Notes: generated from the letters alone by a model not told the origin. A stretch of 35,090 nt of DNA from UCB3 sp964415605 (GCA_964415605.1 CAYQBA010000019.1:1-35090), one strand, 5' to 3'. Shown: positions 1 through 8,556, counted from the stretch's first letter. Made by a program: numbers and translations.

Positions 1-586
1 CGGGGCGGTCGGCGGCGGCTTCGGCCGTGGCGAGCGCGACGGCGGCGGCATCGGCCGCGGCGGCCAGTGGTCCCAGGCGGTCGGTGGGGCCGAAGACCGC
101 GGCCATGCGCGTGCTGAACACGGTCGCCCACGTGTTGGCGATGGCGGTGGCCGCCGCCGGCGAGGCGGCGCGGGCGCGGATGGTGATCAGGCCGCCCTCG
201 GCGAGCGCCTCGACCGTGACGCGGGCGCGCAGGTCGTCGAAGTCGGCGAACGGCCGGGCGAAGGGCGCGGTCGCGGCATCGGCGCGCAAGGCGTCGAGCA
301 CCGCCTGGGCGATGCCGTCGGCGCGCACGAGCTCGGGATAGGCGCGCAGCGACGACACCTGGTAGGGGAACTCGGGGTTGGGCTCGGGCGCCTCGAAGCG
401 GGGGTCGAGCTCGATGGGCGGCGCCGGGCGGGCGACGGCCACGACGGCCTCGGCGCGGTAGCGGTCGGCGCGGGTGACGTCCCGGGCGGCCGACGCCGCG
501 GCACCGGCGAGCGCGATCACGAGGATGGCCCGCCAGCCGGCCCGCAGGCGGTCGAGCACCGGCCCCCAGTCCAGGGCGTCGTCCAT
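1..586 (-). CDS. Wzz-like polysaccharide chain-length/export co-polymerase, 5' part only
   Basis: The reading frame starts at the ATG at 586 and runs out of the window at base 1, so only about 195 residues are visible. The start reads MDDALDWGPVLDRLRAGW followed by a hydrophobic segment (ILVIALAGAAASAA), then a periplasmic-type region with a PNPEFPYQVSSLRAYPEL stretch and Ala-rich helices near the visible end. A short cytoplasmic N-terminus, TM1, then a beta-alpha domain leading into coiled-coil-like helices is the layout of Wzz/BY-kinase adaptor proteins that set the length of exported polysaccharide. The family call rests on layout, not on a diagnostic motif, because the C-terminal Pro-rich segment and TM2 lie outside the window. 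A GGTATCAT box sits only a few bases upstream of the ATG and no Shine-Dalgarno is seen, so a leaderless transcript is possible. The methyltransferase upstream on the same strand ends 24 bases before this start. Confidence 0.6.
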   Translation of the reverse strand, partial: MDDALDWGPVLDRLRAGWRAILVIALAGAAASAARDVTRADRYRAEAVVAVARPAPPIELDPRFEAPEPNPEFPYQVSSLRAYPELVRADGIAQAVLDALRADAATAPFARPFADFDDLRARVTVEALAEGGLITIRARAASPAAATAIANTWATVFSTRMAAVFGPTDRLGPLAAAADAAAVALATAEAAADRP

Positions 587-610
587 GCGGGGGATGATAC
601 CACCGCGGGC

Positions 611-1363
611 TCAGCGGCGGGCGACGAGCACGCCTTCCAGCAGGTGGAACGTCAGCGCGCCGTTCTCGACCCGGGGGTGGAGGTGCGCGGCGGCCGCGCC
701 GGTCGCCTGGTCGAGGAGCGCGCGCAGGTAGCGCCGCAGCGTGGGGTCGTGGCGCGCCGCCCAGCGGTCGAACTGGATGGCCTTTTCGAGGGTCTCGCCG
801 GCCAGCAGCGAGAGCCCGGCGCCGGCAAGGGTGCCGAGCCACTCGTCGAGGCACAGGCACCGGGCGTGGCTGGGGTCGCGCAGCTTTTCCAGGGCGTTGA
901 CGTAGTCGCCACCGGGCCCGGCGGGAACGATGTTGTCGGCGATGGCCAGCACGCCGCCGGGCCGCAGGACGCGGGCGGCCTCGCCCACGAAGCGGTCGAC
1001 GTCGGCGAAGTGGTGGGGGGCGATGCGGCAGGTCACGAGGTCGAACGAGGCGTCGGGGTAGGGCAGGGCCTCGGCGTCGGCGGGCTCGGCGACGACGTTG
1101 GCCAGGCCGCGCTCGGCGGCGCCCTGGCGGGCGAGGTCGAGCATCTCGGGGGTGATGTCGGTGGCGCGCACGTGGGCGACGCGCGGCGCGAAGGCGAACG
1201 CGGTGTGGCCGGCACCGGTCGCGACGTCGAGGGCGTGCCAGTCGGGCCTGGCCGGCACGCGCTCGACCAGGCGCGCCAGGCTGGCGCCGCGGGCGTGGAC
1301 GGGGTTGTCGACGTACTCGGTGGCGTGGGCGCCGAACTGCTCGCGGATGGCGGGATCGGCCAA
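611..1363 (-). CDS. Class I SAM-dependent methyltransferase (UbiE/Methyltransf_11 type)
   Basis: The product is about 250 residues. Motif I is ALDVATGAGHTAF, followed by the acidic ribose-binding position in RATDITPEMLDLA, then LPYPDASFDLVTCR with IAPHHF, then the post-motif EAARVLRPGGVLAI. This order is typical of UbiE/COQ5-like small-molecule methyltransferases. The substrate cannot be read from the sequence. The frame stays open upstream to 1597 but overlaps the preceding gene, whose TAG ends at 1369. The best start is a TTG at 1363 giving LADPAIREQFGAHATEYV, which begins where family homology begins; no ATG or GTG lies close by. The gene is five bases downstream of the exported protein gene at 1369-2358 and is probably co-transcribed with it. 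Confidence 0.85.
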   Translation of the reverse strand: MADPAIREQFGAHATEYVDNPVHARGASLARLVERVPARPDWHALDVATGAGHTAFAFAPRVAHVRATDITPEMLDLARQGAAERGLANVVAEPADAEALPYPDASFDLVTCRIAPHHFADVDRFVGEAARVLRPGGVLAIADNIVPAGPGGDYVNALEKLRDPSHARCLCLDEWLGTLAGAGLSLLAGETLEKAIQFDRWAARHDPTLRRYLRALLDQATGAAAAHLHPRVENGALTFHLLEGVLVARR

Positions 1364-1368
1364 GGGGG

Positions 1369-2358
1369 CTACACCCAGCCGCAGCTGACGTTGCTCACCC
1401 GGCCGTCCGGACCGAAGCGGATGCTGAAGGTGCCACCCCACTCCGGGAAGCGGTATTCCCACGCGTCGGCGGCGGGCGGTCGGCCGGGGGAAGCGCCGGC
1501 GGCGTCGGCATGACGGCGCCAGGGCCCGCCCACCAGCGACCTGACCTCCGCCGCGGTCATGCCTTCGCGGAGCTGCCGGTAGCCGGAGTGCCCGCACACC
1601 AAGGGGTTGGCCAACGCCTGTTGCGACACGATCCGCCAGGCGCCGTCGGGCTCGCGCGCCAGCTCGAGGGCGTGCCTTTCGACCTCCACTCGCCGCTCCA
1701 CGTCATCGCCCAGGGCAAGAACGGTCCACGACCGCATGCGCACCGTCGCCGTCGCGCGGTCGCCCTGGATCCGCAGCGCGTCGTAGGCCACGGACTCGAC
1801 GCCGAAATCCAGCGACCGCCACCCGGTGCCGTCGTCGAGCGCGGCCTGGCAGGCCGCCAGATCGGCCCGGCGCTCGTCGAGGAGGCTCCACCCCGGCTGC
1901 CAGCTCGGCTCGAGGGGCGCGTATGCGGCGATGGCGGTGGCCTTTTCGGGCGGTAGGCGCCCGGCGGCCAGCTCGGTGGCGGCTGCGCGAACGCCTTCGG
2001 CCAGCCCCGCGGGGTCCACGGTCGGGAACGCCTCGCGCCAGCGCGCCTCGCGCGCCGCCAGCGTCGCGCCCGTCGGCGGCGCGGCGCTGAAGTACGCGGC
2101 CAGCCGGGTGTGGTAAGCCGGGCCGGCGGCGCGGTTGCGTTCCAGACAGCCCTCGCGCATCCATCGGAGCCCGGACTCGGCCGCTTCCCGCACGGCAGCC
2201 GCGTCCGATGCGGGCGCGTCATCCGTCGACCCGGTCAACCCGGACGACTCGGCCGATCCCACCGTCCAACCGGCCAGCCGCGCGGCGGACACGCCGCCGA
2301 GCAGCGCGGCGGCGAGCCCCACGGCGAGCCCGATGCCCTTCGTGCTTCGGCGTGCCAT
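1369..2358 (-). CDS. Exported/membrane-anchored protein with BamE (SmpA/OmlA)-like C-terminal segment
   Basis: The product is 329 residues. The start at 2358 has a good ribosome site (AAAGGAGAACCCGCC then ATG), so the in-frame extension to 2517 is rejected. Residues 8-30 (GIGLAVGLAAALLGGVSAAR) form a signal peptide or anchor. The middle is Ala/Arg-rich and helical, then a beta-rich stretch (VESVAYDALRIQGDRATATV) resembles an NTF2-like fold. The last ~65 residues (REGMTAAEVRSLVGGPWRRH, then WEYRFPEW and FGPDGRVSNVSCGWV) match the pattern of BamE-type small lipoprotein domains: 'GMT..EV...LG.P' followed by an aromatic beta-hairpin. There is no lipobox cysteine. The function is unknown; the BamE-like call is a fold-level inference. 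Confidence 0.75.
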   Translation of the reverse strand: MARRSTKGIGLAVGLAAALLGGVSAARLAGWTVGSAESSGLTGSTDDAPASDAAAVREAAESGLRWMREGCLERNRAAGPAYHTRLAAYFSAAPPTGATLAAREARWREAFPTVDPAGLAEGVRAAATELAAGRLPPEKATAIAAYAPLEPSWQPGWSLLDERRADLAACQAALDDGTGWRSLDFGVESVAYDALRIQGDRATATVRMRSWTVLALGDDVERRVEVERHALELAREPDGAWRIVSQQALANPLVCGHSGYRQLREGMTAAEVRSLVGGPWRRHADAAGASPGRPPAADAWEYRFPEWGGTFSIRFGPDGRVSNVSCGWV

Positions 2359-2859
2359 GGCGGGTTCTCCTTTCGCGCGAAGCTGCCGGCTCGCCGCGGT
2401 GGAAGGGGCCGGACGGGCGCTTCGGATTGGGTCTACGGGGCGCGGCCGCGTGGGATGGCGTTGCGAAGGCAGATTGTACTCCTGCTTCATCCGCTGCGGC
2501 CATGCCCCGGCTTGCACGCTTCGCCCACCACGTGCGGAACGACCGTTGGGGCCCTACCAGGGTGCCGTGCGCGACCACTGGCCGGCGATGGCAGTGCGCG
2601 CGGCGGTTGTGGCGACCAGGAACACCTGGGCAGGCTGACCGGCACGCTGGGGGACGCCGCGCCCGCACTTGTCCGCACCCGGCAGATCGCGCTCCGACTC
2701 CGCGACCGATCACCGCTCCGGAGATGTGGCCCTGCTGCCGGGAACCTTTTCCGCGTGGCCGACGTTGGAACCGTCGATGGCCCGCGACCCGTCCATGGGT
2801 CGTGGCGAGACGCCCGCACGTCAATCGACACGTCAACCGACAGGGGACCGGACACCACC
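2359..2859. other. Gene-poor stretch, no supported gene
   Basis: About 500 bases between the exported protein and the transposase remnant. Open frames exist on both strands, but all are Arg/Ala/Pro-rich with no recognisable domain and no ribosome site, as expected for chance frames in GC-rich DNA. Apart from the candidate minus-strand promoter, nothing convincing is seen. It may be rearranged DNA flanking the old transposon. Confidence 0.5.
2473..2502 (-). promoter_or_regulatory. Candidate promoter for the exported protein gene
   Basis: On the minus strand TACAAT (bases 2478-2473) is a 5/6 match to a -10 box, with a weak TGGCCG -35 element 18 bases upstream. It would give a leader of about 110 bases before the ATG at 2358. 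The -35 match is poor. Confidence 0.3.
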
Positions 2860-4158
2860 ATGCAGCTCTGGCTCACGCCGCGCCCGCAACCGAACACGCG
2901 CATCCACCCGCCGACCGTCTGCCCGCAGCCGGGCTGCGGCGGGCGGCGCTTCCACCTGCACCAGGTGGTCGCCAAGGACGTGCGCGATACGCCGGCGGTG
3001 GCGGCATCGGCTGCGGCGTCTTCGTTGGGTCTTGCTGGGCGTTCGACTCGGGTCCAGGGCACGCGGCAGACCACGCGCCCGACCACGGCCACGGCTGCGG
3101 CTACGGTAATGCGGATGCATCCCGTCCCGCATCCGCCCGTGCGGCGCCGCGTCTCCGTTCACCGCTACACCTGTTGCCGCTGTCGGCGGACCTTCCGGAT
3201 GTATCCGGCGGGCGTCGAGCGCGGCGGGGTCTCGGTGGGCGTCCAGCGCCTCGCCGCGGCGCTGCACCTCTTGGGCCTGTCGTTCCGTGACGTGAGCCGC
3301 GCGCTCGGGCTGTTGGGGGTCGCGTTGGGCAAGAGCCGGGCCCACGCGCTCGTCGCGCCCCGGCTGCGCGGGCTGGCGCGGCGGGGCGTCGCGCCGCTGT
3401 TGACGCGGGTGGAGGTCGCCGAGGTCGTCGAGACAGCGGTCGAGGGGGCGGGCGCGGCCACCGGGCAGCCGGGGGCGTGGATCTGGATCCATGGCCGCCA
3501 GCTCGCGCTGCGGCGGGCGGTCGATCGTCGGGGCCGCGCGGCGCTTGTCGTCGACGGCATCGACCGCGACACGTACCAGGCAGTCGAGCGCTGGGTGCGC
3601 GGCACGCTGACGGGGTTCGGGGTCGACGTCGACGTGGTCTTCCCGGCACCGGGATCCAGGCGGCGGCGCGCGATGCTGGGGGGGCTGGAGGTCGGGTTGG
3701 ACGTCGGATTGGACGTCGGGACGGTTGTCGGGTTGGACGAAGGATCCGAGCAACGGGATGCCGCGATCGCGAGCGGTGCCGGCGAAGGAGGTCGCGATGC
3801 CGGAGGTGTGACGCAAGTCCGCGTCGTGGCGAATTCCAGTGGCCGGCCGTGTCACGCGCAGCATCTCGGAGCTGGCCTCGCTGGCGATCCCTGGCACGCG
3901 GGCGATCGAGGTCGCGCCGTCGGTTGGTGCTGCGACATCGCCACGGGCACGCGAGTGGCCGCTCGCCCACGCGGCCTGGATCGGTTGGCTCGATCGACGC
4001 CGCGGCTGGCAGTGGCTCGGGCTTGGCGCGAACGCGTGGGCGCAGTGTTGCGGAGCGCCGGGCGACGTCCGCCGGGGCTCAGATGTGGTGGCCCGCGTCG
4101 GTCAAACGCGCGGGCCGGGACGGGTTGGCTCCCGCGGCGGCTGCTCGGTGAGGGTTGA
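2860..4158 (+). pseudogene. Degenerate transposase (zinc-ribbon plus helix-turn-helix N-terminus, catalytic part lost)
   Basis: The open frame from the ATG at 2860 has the N-terminal signature of a transposase family common in Chloroflexota: a split zinc ribbon (CPQPGCGGRRFHLHQVV, then VHRYTCCRCRRTFRMYPAGV) and a helix-turn-helix (LAAALHLLGLSFRDVSRALG, then LGKSRAHAL). A later segment (RRAVDRRGRAALVVDGID, then YQAVERWVRGTLTGFGVDVD) resembles the start of the DDE core. Three defects suggest decay. The two zinc-ribbon halves are separated by about 50 low-complexity residues. At about 3660 the frame dissolves into VGLD repeats where the catalytic region should begin. No DDE acidic triad or conserved C-terminus follows. 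A more protein-like stretch in another frame (3812-4040, LAHAAWIGWLDRRRGW) hints at a frameshift. No clear terminal inverted repeats were found. Confidence 0.55.
3691..3738. repeat. Tandem 12-bp repeat, four copies
   Basis: Four adjacent 12-mers of consensus GTCGGGTTGGAC, with the third diverged to GTCGGGACGGTT, lie inside the transposase remnant. In its frame they encode VGLD units. They mark the point where similarity to the transposase family ends. Confidence 0.8.
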
Positions 4159-4331
4159 CGCGCCATCGGCCGGCACGCCACGCACCGATCCGCGGACGAT
4201 GGTGGCAAGATGCCATGTGTGCTCGGGATGGTTTGTGAGGGATCATGGCATGTGATCGTATCCGAGTCCGTGACGATGGCCGATGCGTAGGCTGACGAAG
4301 TCGGCGTGAGATCATCGGGGTGGACGGCGAG

Positions 4332-4361
4332 TTGACAGGCTCCGGAGCGTCTCGGTACCAT
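4332..4361 (+). promoter_or_regulatory. Promoter with near-leaderless geometry
   Basis: A perfect TTGACA -35 (4332-4337), an 18-base spacer and TACCAT -10 (4356-4361). Transcription would start within a few bases of the ATG at 4370, and no Shine-Dalgarno precedes that ATG, so the mRNA is probably leaderless. Confidence 0.55.
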
Positions 4362-4369
4362 CCCGCCCC

Positions 4370-4927
4370 ATGACCCGCCTCGCCCTCCCCGCCAGCCCCC
4401 CTGCCGCCCTCCTTGCCGGCGCCGCCCTTGGCGCCCTGTGGGGCATCGTCGCCCGCGGCTGGATGCGCTTCATCTCGGCCGAGCACGAGTTCTCCTGGGA
4501 GGGCACGCTGGCGATCGTGCTGATTTTCGCGATCTTCGGTCTCGGCCAGGCCGTCGCTGCCGTCGTCCGCCGCTCGGCCCACGGCCGCCGCACGCAGCTC
4601 GCCGGGCGGATCGTCGCCATCGCCACCACGCTGCCCATGGGCATGGCCGCCGGCGCCATGATGCTGCCGTCGACTGTCGTCGGCGCCGTCGCTCTGGGCC
4701 GAACCTCGATGGCGCCACGCTGGCGGGCCGTCCTGGCACTCGTCGCCGCTGGGCTCACCTTGATCGTGCTTCGGCAGCTGCTCAGCGACCTCGATCTCTG
4801 GCGGGCGCTCGTTGGCTGGGCGCTGATGTTCGTGGTGTACCTGCCACTGGTCTGGGCGCTGGCGCGCTCGCTGCGGCCGGTGGGTGGCGCTGACATGTTG
4901 GGCTTGCCGCTGGTCGTCGACGCGTAG
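4370..4927 (+). CDS. Small multi-pass membrane protein of unknown function
   Basis: The product is 185 residues and strongly hydrophobic. Hydrophobic segments lie near residues 8-26 (ASPPAALLAGAALGALWGIV), 44-63 (GTLAIVLIFAIFGLGQAVAA), 80-104 (IVAIATTLPMGMAAGAMMLP), 120-136 and 146-167 (GWALMFVVYLPLVWALA), giving about five helices. Basic loops (RRSAHGRRTQ) fall between the second and third helices. I do not recognise the family. The start is chosen because a promoter of near-consensus sequence places the transcript start next to this ATG. It stands alone: the transposase remnant is upstream and the next gene is convergent. Confidence 0.8.
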   Translation: MTRLALPASPPAALLAGAALGALWGIVARGWMRFISAEHEFSWEGTLAIVLIFAIFGLGQAVAAVVRRSAHGRRTQLAGRIVAIATTLPMGMAAGAMMLPSTVVGAVALGRTSMAPRWRAVLALVAAGLTLIVLRQLLSDLDLWRALVGWALMFVVYLPLVWALARSLRPVGGADMLGLPLVVDA

Positions 4928-5136
4928 GCGGGCTGCCCTGGGCGGAGCAGCCCGGCCGGCACCGCCGTAAAGCTATCAACCTGGTGGGCACTGTCCTCGT
5001 CGGTGATCGTGGTGTCGCGGATCGCGTCGCCGGAGGATCCGATTGTGAGTCACTGCCCTGCTCTCGCGATAACCGCCTTGCCTGGAGGATGATTGACCAT
5101 GCCCAGCAGAAAGCGTGCCCAGTTCGACCGCCACCA

Positions 5137-5739
5137 TCAGAAATCAGCCAGCACCTTCGCCTTGATGGTCTCGTATTCAACCTCCGAGATCAATCCCGCG
5201 TCCATCATGGCCTTGGCCTTCTTGAGCTTCTCAAACGGATCCTCCTTGCTGACAGCATCAGAGGCCTGAGAAGATGCCACGGGTTGTCCGATGACAATGC
5301 CACCCGCCTTCGCCCGTGCCTCTTCCATCTCCCGGACGCGACGCTTTTCGCGCCACTCCTGTTCATGCTGTTGGCAAAGCACGTAGGCGCGCTTGGCCGG
5401 TTCCTTTTCCAGGCGTTCAATCCGCTCCGAGCGACCGTCCGTTGCTTTTACCTCGATTTCAGCACCAAGCAGGCTCTGCGTGAATCTGGCATCCGCCACA
5501 TCCTGCCACAAGATGTCGGCCAACTTCACACCAAGCAGGCTGGGTCGGTAGAAGATGACTCGGTTGTTGGTGACAACGACGGCATCCTTCCGGATCGCGA
5601 CCGCCGTCACCCCTTGAACAGCAATGACCTCGATCACTTCGTTGGCGGTCAAAAGCGATGCTACCTCAGCGCGGATTGCTTGATTCGGCTCCATGCTGGC
5701 AGGCTTCTCTGGCTCACCACTCGGCAACTCCGTTGACAT
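5137..5739 (-). CDS. PH-like domain protein with C-terminal SHOCT domain
   Basis: The product is 200 residues. The start at 5739 follows AGAGGAG at good spacing, so the longer start at 5766 is rejected. Residues ~25-125 are a bacterial PH-like domain (LLTANEVIEVIAVQGVTAVA, then KDAVVVTNNRVIFYRPSLLG, then LADILWQDVADARFTQSLLG), the type often annotated YdjM/bPH. A charged helix follows (KRAYVLCQQHEQEWREKRRV), and the last 34 residues (DPFEKLKKAKAMMDAGLISE, then EYETIKAKVLADF) are a SHOCT domain, a short oligomerisation module. The protein is soluble, with no TM. Such proteins are widespread and their role is unclear. The DNA is visibly poorer in GC than its neighbours, and codons such as GAA, AAA and TTT are commoner, which suggests recent acquisition. 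Confidence 0.85.
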   Translation of the reverse strand: MSTELPSGEPEKPASMEPNQAIRAEVASLLTANEVIEVIAVQGVTAVAIRKDAVVVTNNRVIFYRPSLLGVKLADILWQDVADARFTQSLLGAEIEVKATDGRSERIERLEKEPAKRAYVLCQQHEQEWREKRRVREMEEARAKAGGIVIGQPVASSQASDAVSKEDPFEKLKKAKAMMDAGLISEVEYETIKAKVLADF

Positions 5740-5803
5740 ACGTCTGCTCCTCTGATTATGGATCAAGTGAGGCTCTTCACACCCGTCAGTACAAGTCCCC
5801 CCG

Positions 5804-6901
5804 TCACCCCCGCCCCCCTAACGGCAAGAACACCCCCGGCCCTGGCGGCGTCGCCGTAGGCGCCACCGGCGCCCACCATTCCACCAGCGTCGAGTAGTCC
5901 AGCCCCTGCTTCAGCCCGCCGCCGATCACGTAGAACCGCTCCCCCACCCCCGCCGTCGCGATCCCGTGCCGCGCCGTCGGCATCACCTCCGCCACCGACC
6001 ACGCTCCCGCCGCCGGGTCGAAGACGAAGTGGTCCGCGTACGTCCGCCCCCCGCCCTCGCCGCCCGTCACGTGGATCCGCCCGTCCGCCGTCGCCGCCGC
6101 CGAGCACCCGCCGCACACCCCCGGCATGTCCGCCAGCCGCGTCCAGGCGCCCGTCGCCGGGTCGAACACCTCCAGCAGCCCCGAGTTGCCCCGCCCGAAT
6201 CCTCGCCCCGCCGCCACGTACAGCTTGCCCCCCGAAGCCGCCGCGCCCAGGTGCTCCCGCTTCGTCGGCCCCGGCGCGTCCGACCACGCCCCGCCCGCCA
6301 CGTCGTAGACCCACATCCGATCCTCGGCGTCGCCGACGCCGCCCACCACGAACAGGCGCCCGCCCAGCGCCACCATGAACCCCGCCGCCCGCCGTCCCGG
6401 CATGTCCGGCATGGCGGCCCAGCGGTCCGTCCCCGGGTCGTAGGCGTCCAGCCGGCGCGTCGCCGTCGACGCGTTCAGCGCGCCCCGGTAGCCCCCCGCC
6501 AGCCACACCCGGCCATCCGCCGCCGCCAGCATCGGGTGGTGGACCGCCACCGGCAGGTCCGCCAGCCGCGCCCACGCGTCGTCCGTCACGTCGTAGCGCC
6601 CGAACCATGCCCCCACGCTGCCGCGGGGCGGCGTGAACCCGCCCCCGGCATAGATGGCCTGGCCGATCGCCGCCCCGGCGATCTCCGCCAGCGGCACCGG
6701 GAGGTCGGCGCCCGTGCGCCACGTGCCCGCCGCCAGCCCGTCTCCCCGCGCCGCCTCGCCCGCGCCAGAGGCCGGCGCCGGGCGCGCCGTGAAGCCAGAA
6801 CCAAGCAGGGCCACCGCCAGCGCAACGGCGACCCCGGCCACGGCGGCCGACGCGGCGGCGGCCACAAAGGGAGGAAGTGGCCGCCGCCGCACCGACGTCA
6901 T
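5804..6901 (-). CDS. Exported Kelch-repeat beta-propeller protein
   Basis: The product is 365 residues from the ATG at 6901, preceded by GAGGGCGGC. Residues ~12-37 form a signal anchor (FVAAAASAAVAGVAVALAVA). The rest is six or so Kelch blades with the GG doublet and the W spaced downstream, for example AGGGFTPPRG, WLAGGYRG, FVVGGVGD, HVTGGEGGG and YVIGGGLKQG, alternating with WARLADLP, WAAMPDMPG and WTRLADMPG. Kelch propellers bind proteins or carbohydrates; the ligand is unknown. The C-terminus is a short Pro/Thr linker then FLPLGGRG, the 'P/T-rich then LPL' ending often seen in exported Chloroflexota proteins. It is 11 bases downstream of the FG-GAP gene and surely in the same operon. Confidence 0.88.
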   Translation of the reverse strand: MTSVRRRPLPPFVAAAASAAVAGVAVALAVALLGSGFTARPAPASGAGEAARGDGLAAGTWRTGADLPVPLAEIAGAAIGQAIYAGGGFTPPRGSVGAWFGRYDVTDDAWARLADLPVAVHHPMLAAADGRVWLAGGYRGALNASTATRRLDAYDPGTDRWAAMPDMPGRRAAGFMVALGGRLFVVGGVGDAEDRMWVYDVAGGAWSDAPGPTKREHLGAAASGGKLYVAAGRGFGRGNSGLLEVFDPATGAWTRLADMPGVCGGCSAAATADGRIHVTGGEGGGRTYADHFVFDPAAGAWSVAEVMPTARHGIATAGVGERFYVIGGGLKQGLDYSTLVEWWAPVAPTATPPGPGVFLPLGGRG

Positions 6902-6912
6902 GCCGCCCTCGG

Positions 6913-8556
6913 CTAGCGCGCCGTCAGCGGCCCGTGGATAATCGACATGTTCGAGCCGCGCGCCAGCGCCGGATCCGCCATCAGCAGGTCGACCACACCG
7001 TCGCCGTTGAAGTCGCCCATGCCCCACAGCGCCTGCGTCGGCGCCGTCCACTGCGCGTCCGGCGCCTCGGTGGCCAGGTCGATGACCTCCGCCGCCGCCC
7101 GCTCGCCGCGGAACAGCCGCAGCGGCACCCGCGTGCGCTCGTCCGCCCGCACGATGGCCGTCGCCTTCCCGTCCGCGCCGACCGGCAGGGCGTCGGCCAG
7201 GAGCAGGTCCGGTGCCCGGTCCCCGTCGAGGTCGCCCGTGCGCCAGGCGCGCGTGCGGGCCAGCTCGCTGAAGCCGGCACCAAGGTAGATCCGGTCGGTG
7301 CGGTTGGCGAGCGCGTCGGCCGCGATGTCCGGCCCGCCGAGCCACACGTGGGCGTTGCCGCGGAACACGTGCACGATGTCCGCCGTGCCGTCGTCGTCGA
7401 TGTCCGTCACGAACAGCGGGACGGGATCGCCGGGCTGGATCAGGTTCAACCCGGCGCCGCCCGCGCCCCCGACGTAGCCGCGCCCGGGCGATGGCGGCGG
7501 TGGCAGGACGTCGGTCGTGTCACCCGCTGCGGCGCGCGCGTCGAACGCCGGGCCGCCAGGCACACCCGCATCCATCCGCACGACCGCTGGATCACCCGCC
7601 GTGCCCGCGCGCGGGCCGCCCGGCCGCACCCACACCCCGTCCGGCAGGCCGTTGCCCGGGCAGCGGCGGCCGACGATGTCGGCGATGCCGTCGCCCGAGA
7701 CGTCGCCGACGCCTGCGAGCGGCTGGTCGCATCGGCCCAAGTCGGTGATGCGCAGGTCGGCGGCGAAGGCGCGCCGGCCCGGAGCGACGCCGACGCCGTG
7801 CATGACCTCGACGTCGTTGGCGACTAGGCTGGCGATCGGCTGCGAGCTCCCCCGCGTGTCGGTGATGAACCGGTTGTCCGGCGCGCCAAACCCGAGCGCG
7901 AGGTCGACCGTGCCGTCGGCGTCGAAGTCGCCGAACCCGGCGGCCGCGAACAGCCCCTGGCCGACGCTGGCCGTCTGCTCTGAAGCGCTGAGTGCCCGCT
8001 CGACGACGATGTCCGCCCCGTCGCCGTCGTGCAGGTCGAGCGCGATCAGGCCGCTCGGCCGGCCGAGGACGACCGACACGCGCAGCACGCGCTGGAACCG
8101 CGTTCCGGCGGCGCCGGGGGCACTGGCGCGTGCGATGGGTACGAGGTACTGGCCGACGAACACGATGTCATCGAGGCCGTCGGCGTCGACGTCCGTGATG
8201 GTGACCGGCACCGCCGCCGGCACGGTGCTCAGCTTGATGGCGCCCTTCCGATCGGCGCCATCGGGGCCGAAGGGGGCGTACATCACGCTGAAGCTGCGCT
8301 TGACGCTGACGTTGGTGCCGGCGACGACCGCCTGGCCGCCGTTCTCGGTGACGAGGTCGTCGAGACCATCGCCGTTGAAGTCGCCCACGCCGCGGACGAT
8401 GCACTTGCCGGGGGCGGGCGTGCCGCAGGCGTCGAAGCGGGCGTCGGCGGGGGCGGAGAGGTCGGCGGGCGCCGCGGAGGCGCGGACGGCCGGGAGGGCC
8501 GACAGCACGGCGGCGGCCAGCACGAAGGCGAGGCGGTGACAGGCGTGGCGGGTCAT
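6913..8556 (-). CDS. Secreted FG-GAP/VCBS repeat protein (integrin-alpha-like propeller)
   Basis: The product is 547 residues. The start at 8556 has AGAGGAGCATGCGCC before the ATG; the ORF extension to 8601 lacks support. Residues 1-28 are a cleavable signal peptide ending ASA. Seven calcium-binding FG-GAP motifs are visible, first at residue ~58 and last at ~514: GDFNGDGLDDLV, TDVDADGLDDIV, GDFDADGTVDLALG, GDVSGDGIADIVG, TDIDDDGTADIVHV, GDLDGDRAPDLLLA and GDFNGDGVVDLLMA. Seven copies fit a single seven-bladed propeller. Such proteins act outside the cell in adhesion or ligand binding. It is the first gene of a pair with the Kelch protein, so the operon exports two different propellers. Confidence 0.9.
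   Translation of the reverse strand: MTRHACHRLAFVLAAAVLSALPAVRASAAPADLSAPADARFDACGTPAPGKCIVRGVGDFNGDGLDDLVTENGGQAVVAGTNVSVKRSFSVMYAPFGPDGADRKGAIKLSTVPAAVPVTITDVDADGLDDIVFVGQYLVPIARASAPGAAGTRFQRVLRVSVVLGRPSGLIALDLHDGDGADIVVERALSASEQTASVGQGLFAAAGFGDFDADGTVDLALGFGAPDNRFITDTRGSSQPIASLVANDVEVMHGVGVAPGRRAFAADLRITDLGRCDQPLAGVGDVSGDGIADIVGRRCPGNGLPDGVWVRPGGPRAGTAGDPAVVRMDAGVPGGPAFDARAAAGDTTDVLPPPPSPGRGYVGGAGGAGLNLIQPGDPVPLFVTDIDDDGTADIVHVFRGNAHVWLGGPDIAADALANRTDRIYLGAGFSELARTRAWRTGDLDGDRAPDLLLADALPVGADGKATAIVRADERTRVPLRLFRGERAAAEVIDLATEAPDAQWTAPTQALWGMGDFNGDGVVDLLMADPALARGSNMSIIHGPLTAR

Noticed and set aside
644..1513. 289-residue plus-strand frame
   Set aside because: Shadow of the methyltransferase.
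2110..2859. Extension of the transposase frame to 2110
   Set aside because: The extra residues have no similarity to the family and overlap the start region of the minus-strand exported protein gene.
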